Shown one piece after another: positions 16,687-24,582 of a DNA stretch of 56,108 bases (position 1 is the first letter of the stretch; each line of letters opens with the position of its first letter). The translations under genes were made by a program, and so were the position numbers. Origin of the DNA: Pseudonocardia sp. KRD291. GTDB taxonomy: Bacteria > Actinomycetota > Actinomycetes > Mycobacteriales > Pseudonocardiaceae. Location of the stretch: positions 1 through 56,108 of the forward strand of contig NZ_JADQDD010000005.1 of assembly GCF_019263595.1 (NCBI RefSeq). The letters run 5' to 3'. Under the pieces are notes generated by a model. That model had not been told where the DNA came from, did no database searches, and worked only from the letters and a program-made list of their open reading frames with translations.

Positions 16687-18150
16687 ATGAAGATCCCCCA
16701 TTCCGCGCTCCCGGCGATCAGGACGACGATCCTGCTCGTCTTCACCGCGGCGTCGGCGTTCGTGTTCCTGTTCTTCTGGACCTCCGTGGGCGGCTACGTC
16801 CCGGGCTACACCCAGGACGAGTACCGGTCCACGTTCCAGGTTGACCAGGTCAACAACCTGGTCCCGCAGTCGGACGTGACCCTCAACGGTGTCAAGGTCG
16901 GCAAGGTCCTGACCATCGAGCCCACCCCCCAGGGGCGGGCCGAGGTCGTCATGAACCTGACCGACGAGAACGCGGTCCCGCTGCACCAGGGCGTCACCGG
17001 TCAGATCAACTCGAAGACCCTCGTCGAGGAGACCTACGTGTCCCTCGTCGACGGACGAGGCGCCGAGGTTCCGGCCGACTCGCGACTGCCCGACGGCGCC
17101 GTGGCGTCACCGGTACTGCTCGACGACCTGATCCGGACCCTTCCGGAGGACCGACGGGTCGCGTTGGCCTCGACGCTGCAGTCCCTGGGGTCGGCCACGA
17201 AGGACACCCAGGCCGGAGTGTCCGGGGCACTGCAGGGCCTCGGGGATCTGGGACGGCAGGGCGGCACCGCGCTCGACGCTCTGGCCGGCCAGTCGAAGGA
17301 CCTGGAGCTGCTCTCGACGAACACCGCCGCGGTGCTCGCCGCGTTGGACGTGCAGCGCGGTCGGATCGCCGACCTGGTGTCCGACGCCAACGCGGTCACC
17401 GAGGTCACCGCCGGTAACCGCACCGACCTGGAGAACACGATCCGGGAGCTGCCGCCGACCCTGGCTGCGGCGAACGACGCCAGCGACGACCTGTCCCGGC
17501 TCGCCGGTGGGCTCGCCCCGGTGGCGGCCAACCTGGACCGGGCCGCGCCGTCGCTGAACGCGGCGCTGAACGAGCTGCCCGCGACCACGGCGGATCTGCG
17601 CGGACTGCTGCCTGCTCTGGACCAGACCCTGGACAAGGCCCCACCGACGCTGGACCGCGTCCCGGTGTTCTCGCAGGACCTGCAGGACCTGCTGCCCAAC
17701 GCGGACGCGGCGCTCAACCAGCTCAACCCGATGTTGGAGTACCTGAAGCCCTACGGCGGGGACCTCAACCAGTTCTTCACCAGCTTCGGCTGGACGGTCT
17801 CCCGCGGAGACGCCAACGGCACCCTGCTCCGCGTCATGCCGGTGTTCCACGCCCAGTCGTTCAAGGGCAACCCGGTCCCGCTGAACGACGTCCCGCTGCT
17901 GGACGACAACAACCCCTACCCCCGGCCGGGGACCCAGGACGACCCGGCCGACGACGCGCCTCCGCCGGTCGTGGCCGACCCCGGCCCGGCAGACCGGCGC
18001 CCGGCGCCGGGCCCCGCACCGACCGCGGGGGCGCCGGCACCGGCCCCCGAGGCCGGACCGTCGTCGAGTGCGCCCACCTCGGACGCACCGTCCTCCGAGG
18101 AGCAGCCCTCGGGTGGCCTGCTCTCCGGGCTGACCTCGGGAGGCCGATGA
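16687..18150 (+). CDS. mceF: MCE family protein, sixth of six (MceF position)
   Basis: A 487-residue MCE protein and the longest of the set. The anchor helix is at about 9-32, and the MCE domain contains DVTLNGVKVGKVLTI and the strand VEETYVSLVDG. A helical shaft and a long Pro/Ala/Ser tail (about 405-487) follow. Its ribosome site, GGAGGTGA 9 bp before ATG 16687, is the best Shine-Dalgarno in the operon and marks the only non-overlapping junction among the MCE genes. It overlaps the RND gene by four bases, tying that transporter to the MCE complex. Confidence 0.9.
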   Translation: MKIPHSALPAIRTTILLVFTAASAFVFLFFWTSVGGYVPGYTQDEYRSTFQVDQVNNLVPQSDVTLNGVKVGKVLTIEPTPQGRAEVVMNLTDENAVPLHQGVTGQINSKTLVEETYVSLVDGRGAEVPADSRLPDGAVASPVLLDDLIRTLPEDRRVALASTLQSLGSATKDTQAGVSGALQGLGDLGRQGGTALDALAGQSKDLELLSTNTAAVLAALDVQRGRIADLVSDANAVTEVTAGNRTDLENTIRELPPTLAAANDASDDLSRLAGGLAPVAANLDRAAPSLNAALNELPATTADLRGLLPALDQTLDKAPPTLDRVPVFSQDLQDLLPNADAALNQLNPMLEYLKPYGGDLNQFFTSFGWTVSRGDANGTLLRVMPVFHAQSFKGNPVPLNDVPLLDDNNPYPRPGTQDDPADDAPPPVVADPGPADRRPAPGPAPTAGAPAPAPEAGPSSSAPTSDAPSSEEQPSGGLLSGLTSGGR

Positions 18151-20549
18151 CCGTGTCGACGATCCGCCGGATGTTCTCGCGACTCCGGCCGACCTCCGAA
18201 GGGCGTGGTGTCGCATCAGCGGCGTCGCGCCCTTCGGGGCGTCGCGCCGCGGGCCTGGTGGCCGTGATCCTGGTCGTCGCGTTCGGGGTGGGCGGGATCG
18301 CCCAGATCCGGGTGGAGACCGGGGTGGAGTCGTTCCTGCCCTCGTCGGACCCCTCGGTGCAGCGCTTCGAGCAGCTCGCGGAGTCCTTCGGCGGTGATCC
18401 GATCGTCGTGCTCCTGCGTTCCGACGAGCGCTCCGGGCTGCTCGACCGCGAGGTCCTGCCTCAGGTGCTCGGGCTCGAGGGCACGCTGTCGCAGTTGCCC
18501 GACGTGGCGGGCGTCTACGGGCCCGCCACCACCCTCAACCAGCTCGCCGGGCAGTCGCAGAAGCTGCTCGCCGAGCTGACCGGGCGTCGTGACGGACTCC
18601 GCACGCTCGCGGTGAACCAGTCCCGCGCGGCCGGTGAGGGTCCTGCGGCCCAGGCCTCGGCAGGCGACCGGGCCGTAGCCGGGTTCGACGCACGCTACGG
18701 CCCGCTGATCGTGCAGGGACTGCCGGTCGGGTTGCCGACGCTGCGCAACCAGCGCTTCATCGACAACTCGATCTACAACTCCTCCGGTGAGCCGCGTCCG
18801 CAGTGGCGTTACGTCGTCCCGGACGACCGGTCGCTGGCAGTGCTGGTACGTCCCCGGGAGGGGCTGTCGCAGGCGTCGACCGAGGAGCTGGTCACCTCGG
18901 TGCGCGACACCGTGGCAGAGGCCGGGCTGCCGACGTCCTCGACGACCGTCTCCGGCGTCCCCGCGATCACCGCCGCGCTCGGCGCCTCGGTGGACCGGGA
19001 GGCGCCGGTGATCGGAGCGATCGCGATCGGTGCGATCGGGCTGTGCTTGTTCCTCGTGCCCTGGACCCGCCGACGCCGGCGGCTGATCCCGCTCGCGGTC
19101 ACCCTGTCCGCGACCGCGCTGACTCTGTCGGTGCTGGGCTGGGCCGGGTGGCCGGTCTCGCTCGGCGTGGTGGCGTTCCTACCGGTGCTGGTCGGGCTCG
19201 GAAGTTACTACCCGACCTACTTCGCCCGCGGAGCCCGTCCGCGCACGGTCCTGGTGGTCGCGATCGGCACAGCCGCCGGTTTCGGCACGCTGGCGCTGTC
19301 GCCGCTGCCGTTCGTGCGCGACCTCGGGCTGACCCTGGCGATCGGTGTCGCGCTGGCCGTGGCACTCGGCTGGGTGGTCTACCGGCCGGGCGGGCTCGCC
19401 GGCCCGGACCCGGTTCCTGAGGAGCCGCCGCTGCTGCCGTCGGCCCCGGTGCGGTCGCCGCGGCGCAGGCTCGTCCTGGCCGCCGGGGCAGCGCTGGTCG
19501 CACTGGCCGGATGGGCGACGTTGCCGTTCCTGCCCCTGCAGACCAGCGTCGACGAGCTCAGCGCCGGCCTGCCCGCGGTGGCCGACGCCGACCAGGTCGA
19601 GCGGGTCATGGGCTCCGGTGGCGAGCTGTCGGTCGTGATCCGCGCCGACGACCCGGCGGCGACCGTGCTCACCCCGCAGGCCTGGGAGTGGATGACCCGG
19701 GCCCAGGAGACGATCGTGCGCGGCCACGGCGACGAGGCTCGTCCGGCGCTGTCCGCGCCGGCGCTGCTGTCGTTCCTCGGGCCCACCCCGACCCCCGATC
19801 AGATCCAGGCCGGGGTGCGGCTACTGCCGCCGTACCTGACCGGCGCGGTTCTGCGCAGCGACGGCCGGGAGTCGGTGCTCTCGTTCGGCGTCCGCCTCGA
19901 CGACCTGGACCGGCTGCGGACCCTGACCACGGCGATCACCGCCGAGCTGCCGCCGGCCCCGCCCGGGTACACCACGGAGCTCTCCGGTCTACCGGCCGTG
20001 GCCGTGCAGGGTTACGACCTGGTCTCGGACGACCGATATCTGGCAGGCACGGCCGGCCTGGTCGCCGCCGGGATCGTGCTGTTCGCCGGCCTGAGCCGAC
20101 GGACTGCATCTGCGAGCCGCGGGGCAGGCCGCGGCGACGCCGCCCGCGCGGTGTGCGCGGCGGCGCTGGCCACCGGCGCCGAGCTGTTCCTGCTGTGGGT
20201 CACGGGCACCCCGTTGAACCCGCTGACGGTCGCACTCGGCTCGCTCACCGCGGCCGTGGGCTGCGAGTTCACGATCATGACGTGTGATGCGGCGCGCGGT
20301 CGCGACCCCCGGCTGCGCACCGCGGTGACCCTCGCTGCGCTGACCTCGGGCGCGGGATTCGCCGTACTGGCGGTCTCGCAGCTCGCCCTGATCCGCGAGT
20401 TCGGTCTGCTTCTCGCACTGTCGGTGGTGCTGTCCTACGGCGCCGCGCGGTTCGTCGTGCTGGTCTCCCCGCCCGCCGTGACGCCGCCGGTCGACGACCG
20501 GCTGGACGAGCGCACCGCGGACGATTCCCCCCTCGTTGGAGTGATGTGA
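18147..20549 (+). CDS. RND/MMPL-family transporter in mce operon
   Basis: An 800-residue protein with RND symmetry. One helix near 35-55 is followed by an extracytoplasmic loop with the GVESFLPSSDP signature, a block of five helices (about 290-415), a second lone helix near 435-455, another loop starting TSVDELSAGLP, and a last five-helix block (about 635-775). This matches MMPL and HpnN-like lipid exporters rather than drug efflux AcrB. ATG 18147 overlaps the mceF stop by 4 bp, so co-expression is certain on sequence grounds. Its job in the complex (energising lipid movement by proton flow, or returning lipids) is inference. Confidence 0.85.
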   Translation: MTVSTIRRMFSRLRPTSEGRGVASAASRPSGRRAAGLVAVILVVAFGVGGIAQIRVETGVESFLPSSDPSVQRFEQLAESFGGDPIVVLLRSDERSGLLDREVLPQVLGLEGTLSQLPDVAGVYGPATTLNQLAGQSQKLLAELTGRRDGLRTLAVNQSRAAGEGPAAQASAGDRAVAGFDARYGPLIVQGLPVGLPTLRNQRFIDNSIYNSSGEPRPQWRYVVPDDRSLAVLVRPREGLSQASTEELVTSVRDTVAEAGLPTSSTTVSGVPAITAALGASVDREAPVIGAIAIGAIGLCLFLVPWTRRRRRLIPLAVTLSATALTLSVLGWAGWPVSLGVVAFLPVLVGLGSYYPTYFARGARPRTVLVVAIGTAAGFGTLALSPLPFVRDLGLTLAIGVALAVALGWVVYRPGGLAGPDPVPEEPPLLPSAPVRSPRRRLVLAAGAALVALAGWATLPFLPLQTSVDELSAGLPAVADADQVERVMGSGGELSVVIRADDPAATVLTPQAWEWMTRAQETIVRGHGDEARPALSAPALLSFLGPTPTPDQIQAGVRLLPPYLTGAVLRSDGRESVLSFGVRLDDLDRLRTLTTAITAELPPAPPGYTTELSGLPAVAVQGYDLVSDDRYLAGTAGLVAAGIVLFAGLSRRTASASRGAGRGDAARAVCAAALATGAELFLLWVTGTPLNPLTVALGSLTAAVGCEFTIMTCDAARGRDPRLRTAVTLAALTSGAGFAVLAVSQLALIREFGLLLALSVVLSYGAARFVVLVSPPAVTPPVDDRLDERTADDSPLVGVM

Positions 20550-21685
20550 TGTCGTCGATCAAAGCCGCCCTCGGTCGCACCCTGGGAAGGGCGGTCCACG
20601 CCGTCCGCCACCCGCGGGTCCCGCGCGCCTGGCCCGGCCGGGTCACGGCCGCCGTCGTCGCGCTGGCCGTGCTGGCCGGAGCGGCCGGCGGGGTCTGGTG
20701 GTGGAACCAGCGGGTTCCGGACGGGGCCGCCCTGGCGGTCGGCGACCGTGTGGTCACCGTCGCCGATCTCGACGAGCGGGTGCAGACCCTGCGCGCGCTC
20801 TACGGAGTGCAGCCGCCCACCGAGGACCCGGCGAAGCTGGAAGCGTTCCGGCGTGACGCCGCCAAGGCCGTCGCGGTGAGCATGGTGCTCGAGGACCGGG
20901 CCACCGAGATGGGTGTCGGGGTGGCGGACGCCAAGGTGCGCGCCACCCTCGACCAGTACGTCGCCCAGCAGCTCGGACCGGGCCCGGCCGCGCGCAAGGA
21001 GTTCACCACGGTGCTCGGCAACGTGGGCACCTCCGAGGACAAGGTGCTCGCCGAGATCCGCCAGCAGATGGCGATCGGCGACATGTTCAAGAAAGTCACC
21101 GACGACGTCACGACCACCGACGACGACCTGCGCGCGGCGTTTCCGCAGTACGCCGAGCGCCTCGGCGCGCCCGAGACCCGGGACCTGCGCAACATCGTTC
21201 TGACCAACCAGGCGGCCGCGGACAAGGTCGCCGCTCAGCTGCGCGCGGGTGGTGACTTCGCCCAGGTCGCCCGCACCACGAGCGTGGACAACGCGACCCG
21301 CGACTCCGGCGGGGCGCTCGGGAAGCTCAGCTCCCAGCAGCTGCAGCCGGCCTACGCCCAGGCCGCGTTCTCGGCCCCGCAGGGCGGCATCTACGGCCCG
21401 GTGCAGAACCAGTTCGGCTGGAACGTGGGCCAGGTCGGCGCCGTGACCCCGGGCGTCCCGGCGAACTTCGACCAGGTCAAGGACAAGCTGCGCCAGCTCG
21501 TGGACTTCGACCGGCGGCTCGCGGTGTGGAGTGAATGGATGCGTACCTCGTTGGCCGACGGCGACGTCCGTTACGCCGACGACTACCGCCCGGCCGACCC
21601 GGACAGCGCCCCCACCGGGGCCGGACCCGGCCTGCCCGGCGGCAGTGCGACCCCGTCGGTCCCGCCGGCCGGCGGCGGCGGATGA
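20549..21685 (+). CDS. SurA/parvulin-like peptidyl-prolyl isomerase
   Basis: A 378-residue protein with an N-terminal signal-anchor (about 32-53, ending GGVWWWNQR). Residues 60-190 form a SurA_N-like helical chaperone domain, and 205-310 is a parvulin (PpiC) rotamase domain with the conserved strand ETRDLRNIVL, the loop SGGALGKLS and QFGWNVGQV. A Pro/Gly-rich tail closes it. It would act outside the membrane as a folding helper, probably for MCE or RND subunits. ATG 20549 overlaps the RND stop; GTG 20546 is an alternative one codon upstream. Confidence 0.85.
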   Translation: MSSIKAALGRTLGRAVHAVRHPRVPRAWPGRVTAAVVALAVLAGAAGGVWWWNQRVPDGAALAVGDRVVTVADLDERVQTLRALYGVQPPTEDPAKLEAFRRDAAKAVAVSMVLEDRATEMGVGVADAKVRATLDQYVAQQLGPGPAARKEFTTVLGNVGTSEDKVLAEIRQQMAIGDMFKKVTDDVTTTDDDLRAAFPQYAERLGAPETRDLRNIVLTNQAAADKVAAQLRAGGDFAQVARTTSVDNATRDSGGALGKLSSQQLQPAYAQAAFSAPQGGIYGPVQNQFGWNVGQVGAVTPGVPANFDQVKDKLRQLVDFDRRLAVWSEWMRTSLADGDVRYADDYRPADPDSAPTGAGPGLPGGSATPSVPPAGGGG

Positions 21686-21894
21686 GCGTCGTCCTGGTCT
21701 TCGCCGGGCTGGCTGCCGTGCTGGTCGTGATGGGGGAGCTGGGCCGGCGCCACGCGGCGAGTCTCGGTCTCGTGCCGGGCATGCCCGACGAGCACCAGGA
21801 GCACCGGATCACTGTCATCCGTCGCGGCGCCATCGTGTGCCTGGCGGTCGGTGTGGTGTTCGCGCTGCTCGCGGTGGCCGCGCCGTTCATCTGA
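21682..21894 (+). CDS. Small two-helix membrane protein, last gene of mce operon
   Basis: A 70-residue protein with two hydrophobic helices (about 2-18 and 48-69) joined by a short hydrophilic loop (GRRHAASLGLVPGMPDEHQEHR). No family is recognised. ATG 21682 overlaps the isomerase stop, and a strong hairpin terminator follows 20 bp after the stop, so this is the true end of the operon. It may be a small subunit or assembly factor of the transporter; that is a guess from position. Confidence 0.75.
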   Translation: MSVVLVFAGLAAVLVVMGELGRRHAASLGLVPGMPDEHQEHRITVIRRGAIVCLAVGVVFALLAVAAPFI

Positions 21895-21914
21895 GGCACA
21901 TCTCGCGCCCACTC

Positions 21915-21943
21915 ACGGGCCCGGCACCTGGTGCCGGGCCCGT
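21915..21943. terminator. Strong bidirectional terminator between mce operon and facing genes
   Basis: ACGGGCCCGGCACC (21915-21928) and its exact reverse complement at 21930-21943 form a near-perfect hairpin around one central base. CGTTTGCGT follows on the plus side. It separates the mce operon from the convergent lipoprotein gene ending at 21959 and could serve both directions. Confidence 0.85.
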
Positions 21944-21958
21944 CGTTTGCGTGAGGGC

Positions 21959-22483
21959 TCAGGGGCGGACGCCGGACGGGCGCACCGGGTCGCCGTTCGG
22001 GGAGACCAGCATCCAGGTGCCACCGAACTCGACGGTCCCCTGGCCGGCGGTCGAGCCGGGTGCCGTGTCGCCGACGAAGCGGTGCAGCTGCCGACCGGCG
22101 TAGGTCACCTGCTCGCCGCCGGCGGCGGACGGCACGGTGCCGATCACGTCGGTGCGCAGCGCGTTCAGCGTGCCCTGTGCCGCGGCCGGGACGCCGTCGG
22201 CGGCGTAGAGGGGCCAGCGTTGTGCACACGGGCCACTACAGGCGGGTGCGGCGGTACCCACGCCGTCGGGCACGAGAGCGTAGAGGGCGCGGCCCTGGCC
22301 ATCGGCCAGGACGAGCCCGGCCGTCGACCGGGTGACGGCCAGCGTGGTGTCGGCGCCGGAGGCGGTGAACGCCGGCTGCGTGGTGGCCGGTCGGTCCGTC
22401 GAACAGCCGGACAGCAGGCCCAACGCGGCGACGAGCGCGGCCGGGAGCCGCAGAGCGGCGGGCATCGTGCAGGGAGCGGGCAT
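21959..22483 (-). CDS. Secreted-repeat lipoprotein (COG4315-like)
   Basis: A 174-residue lipoprotein. Its signal sequence ends in the lipobox LLSGC. The mature part carries two repeats of the type seen in COG4315 proteins: GLVLADGQGRALYAL followed by CSGPCAQRWPLY, and VTYAGRQLHRFVGD. A paired-Cys CSGPC and a W-P-L motif are conserved in that family, whose function is unknown; some members sit near redox or heme genes. ATG 22483 (GAGAGGA upstream) gives a slightly long signal peptide; ATG 22465 is an alternative. It shares the strand of, and lies 53 bp after, the ATPase gene at 22537. Confidence 0.75.
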   Translation of the reverse strand: MPAPCTMPAALRLPAALVAALGLLSGCSTDRPATTQPAFTASGADTTLAVTRSTAGLVLADGQGRALYALVPDGVGTAAPACSGPCAQRWPLYAADGVPAAAQGTLNALRTDVIGTVPSAAGGEQVTYAGRQLHRFVGDTAPGSTAGQGTVEFGGTWMLVSPNGDPVRPSGVRP

Positions 22484-22536
22484 GGGGTCCTCTCGGGCGG
22501 TGCGGGGCAGGTCGTCGAAGTGGTCGGCGCCGGGAG

Positions 22537-23475
22537 TCAGCGCAGCAGGAGGATCAGGACCCAGGTGGTGACCAGGGCGACCGCGGCGACCGCGAACACG
22601 ATCGCTCTCGTGTCGATCTCGAACACCCGCCGCCGGTCGCCGTCGGTCCCGAGTGCGGCCTCGGCGTCGGAGAGGCGGGGTGGGCCCATGAAGTCCGAGA
22701 GCCGGAACCGCCGGTCGAACTCGTCGCCGGTCTCCACCCCGCGTAGCAGCTCCGCGGCCGGGCCGGTGGCCACGATGCGACCGTTGCACAGCACGGCCAG
22801 GGTGTCGCCGAGGGTGCGCGCCAGGGCGACGTCGTGAGTGGTGACGAGCATGGTGGCGCCGGTGCGTTCGTGTTGTTCGCGCAGCGCCGCGATCACCCGC
22901 GGGGTGTGCGCGGCGTCCAGGCTGGTCTCGATCTCGTCGAGCACCACCAGCGGCGCCTCTACGGCCAGGGCGCGGGCGAGCGCCAAGCGCTTGCGGGCGT
23001 GCGCGGGCAGCTCGGACGGCATTGCGGTGGGTCGGTCGTCGAGGCGCATCTCGCGCAGACGCCGCATGATCAACGCTTCCTGGTCGGACTTCGGTATCCC
23101 GCGCTCGCCCAGGCCGTAGCCGACGTTGTCGTAGGCCGAGAGCGAGGCGAACAGGGAGGCGTCGAACAGGGACGAGCCGCCGAGCAGCACGCTCATCCCA
23201 CGCCGGATCCGGCGCAGCCCGGGCTCACCGGCGGTCCACACGTCGTCGTCGCCGACGCTGATCCGTCCCGCGTTCGGGGGGAACAGGCCGGCGAGGTGGC
23301 GGACCAGCGTCGTCTTCCCGGATCCGGACGGCCCCATCAGGACGGTGATGGCGCCCGGCTCGAGCCGCAGGCCGAGCCGGAGCAGGATCGGGGTGTCGTC
23401 CAGAACCGTGGTGACCCCGCTGAACTCGACCGCGGGCCCCACGGTCGGGCCCCGTCCGGGGGGTGCTGCGGGCAT
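22537..23475 (-). CDS. Degenerate MlaF-like ABC ATPase with C-terminal membrane helix
   Basis: A 312-residue protein with overall MlaF/ABC ATPase layout. Walker A GPSGSGKT (48-55) is intact and the H-loop TTHDVA is present. Two catalytic motifs are altered: the Q-loop reads MSVLLGGSSLFDASL, without Gln, and the signature LSGGQ is replaced by ELPAHARKR. Walker B is VVLDEIETSLD. An extra C-terminal segment ends in a membrane helix (AIVFAVAAVALVTTWVLILLL). Conserved ATP binding with a broken signature suggests slow hydrolysis or a regulatory, asymmetric partner for the intact ATPase at 9096. ATG 23475 is preceded by AGGAGAGG. Confidence 0.8.
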   Translation of the reverse strand: MPAAPPGRGPTVGPAVEFSGVTTVLDDTPILLRLGLRLEPGAITVLMGPSGSGKTTLVRHLAGLFPPNAGRISVGDDDVWTAGEPGLRRIRRGMSVLLGGSSLFDASLFASLSAYDNVGYGLGERGIPKSDQEALIMRRLREMRLDDRPTAMPSELPAHARKRLALARALAVEAPLVVLDEIETSLDAAHTPRVIAALREQHERTGATMLVTTHDVALARTLGDTLAVLCNGRIVATGPAAELLRGVETGDEFDRRFRLSDFMGPPRLSDAEAALGTDGDRRRVFEIDTRAIVFAVAAVALVTTWVLILLLR

Positions 23476-23543
23476 CGGCGACCTCTCCTGCCCCGCGTGT
23501 GCGGCGGGGAGGTGTCAGTACAGCGTTCGCCGATGCCTCCGGT

Positions 23544-23559
23544 CCCCTTCCGGAAGGGG
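23544..23559. promoter_or_regulatory. 16-bp perfect palindrome between divergent genes
   Basis: CCCCTTCCGGAAGGGG is its own reverse complement. It sits in the 151-bp region between the degenerate ATPase (reading left) and the membrane protein gene at 23627 (reading right), where a shared operator would be expected. No regulator is assigned. Confidence 0.5.
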
Positions 23560-23626
23560 GATCTCCGTGCCCCCTCCGGACGGTTCCCGGGTCCCGCGGG
23601 CCCTGTGCGCGCCTAGCCTTCGCCGC

Positions 23627-24094
23627 ATGACCGAGCTCGAAGCCTCCCCCGGCACTGCGGCGGATCGGCGGGGCGGACCACCCTGGTCGATCCTCGTCTC
23701 CGGTGTCGCCTGGGTGCTGACCGCGGTCGCGCTGGTCGTCGCGTGGACGTCGACCGGTGTCGAGAGCACTGCAGACGAGGACACGCTCGGCACCGTCCGT
23801 AGCCAGGTGGGAGACGCCGCCGCCGACGCCTCCTCGACGTCGGACGGCCCGGTGACCCCGAGCGTGCTGCTCGTCGTCGCCGTGGTGCTCGTCGCATTGG
23901 CGGTCGCGCTTGCGGCCGGACAGCGCTGGAGCCGTTACCCGGCGGTGCTCGCCGGCGTTGTGTCGGTGGTACTGCTCGCCCTGACCGGGCGTTGGGAGAC
24001 CGTGCCCACGATGGTGCTGCTGGTGGTCGGGACGATCCCGCTGCTGTTGCCCGGTGCGCAGCGCTACCTGCGGTCGCGAGGAGGTACTGCGTGA
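23627..24094 (+). CDS. Small integral membrane protein
   Basis: A 155-residue protein. About 20 hydrophilic residues precede a helix (24-41), then an Asp/Ser-rich extracytoplasmic loop (about 42-78), then three further helices (80-96, 105-120 and 126-143) and a short basic end. No family is recognised. A TAGCCT hexamer ends 7 bp before ATG 23627 with no ribosome site between, suggesting a leaderless transcript. It overlaps the next gene by GTGA, so the two probably form a pair. The position between mce and catabolic genes suggests, but does not prove, a link with transport. Confidence 0.7.
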   Translation: MTELEASPGTAADRRGGPPWSILVSGVAWVLTAVALVVAWTSTGVESTADEDTLGTVRSQVGDAAADASSTSDGPVTPSVLLVVAVVLVALAVALAAGQRWSRYPAVLAGVVSVVLLALTGRWETVPTMVLLVVGTIPLLLPGAQRYLRSRGGTA

Positions 24095-24480
24095 ACGTCC
24101 CCGGTTTCGACTGGTTTTCCGACCGAGTGGACTGGGTCAACCTGGTCCGCGGCGCGTCGATCTGCTTCAGCGTGATGGTGGTCGGCGGCCTGGCCGCGCC
24201 ACTGGGCGCGCGGGTCCCGGTCGTGGGGCCGGCATGGCTGATCCTGACCGCCGTCCTGGCGTTCGTCGTCGCCGGGTACAGGATCGGTGACGCGCCGGAC
24301 CCACGGGTGCAGGGGGCGGGCGCCGCGGTCGCCGGGTACTTGCTGGTGCTACCGCTGACAGTGTTGGCCACCGGCGCGCTCGACCCACAACAGCTCGTGC
24401 TGACGCTCCTCACCGCGATCGTGATGGGCGGACTCGCCGGACACCTGGCCGGGCGCAGCCGGGAACGCCGCGCGGCCTGA
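24091..24480 (+). CDS. Small integral membrane protein
   Basis: A 129-residue protein with about three to four hydrophobic helices (24-40, 46-64, 76-92 and 98-116) and an Arg-rich C-terminus. No recognised family. GTG 24091 overlaps the previous stop and has GAGGAGG 6 bp upstream. It is followed by a 102-bp region carrying tandem direct repeats and then the acyl-CoA synthetase. Confidence 0.7.
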   Translation: MNVPGFDWFSDRVDWVNLVRGASICFSVMVVGGLAAPLGARVPVVGPAWLILTAVLAFVVAGYRIGDAPDPRVQGAGAAVAGYLLVLPLTVLATGALDPQQLVLTLLTAIVMGGLAGHLAGRSRERRAA

Positions 24481-24521
24481 GCCGCGGGTCCGTTGGGGGC
24501 AGGGAACCACCCCTGCGGAGC

Positions 24522-24567
24522 GATGTCGGGGCCGGTCGACCTCACGACGATGTCTGGGTCGGTCGAC
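24522..24567 (+). promoter_or_regulatory. Tandem direct repeats upstream of acyl-CoA synthetase
   Basis: GATGTCGGGGCCGGTCGAC (24522-24540) and GATGTCTGGGTCGGTCGAC (24549-24567) differ at two of 19 positions and are spaced 27 bp apart, start to start. They lie 15-60 bp ahead of GTG 24583 and could be paired binding sites for an activator. The first copy overlaps a GGAGCGATGT word also found before the SCP2 gene. Confidence 0.45.
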
Positions 24568-24582
24568 GTCGAAGGAGAATCC

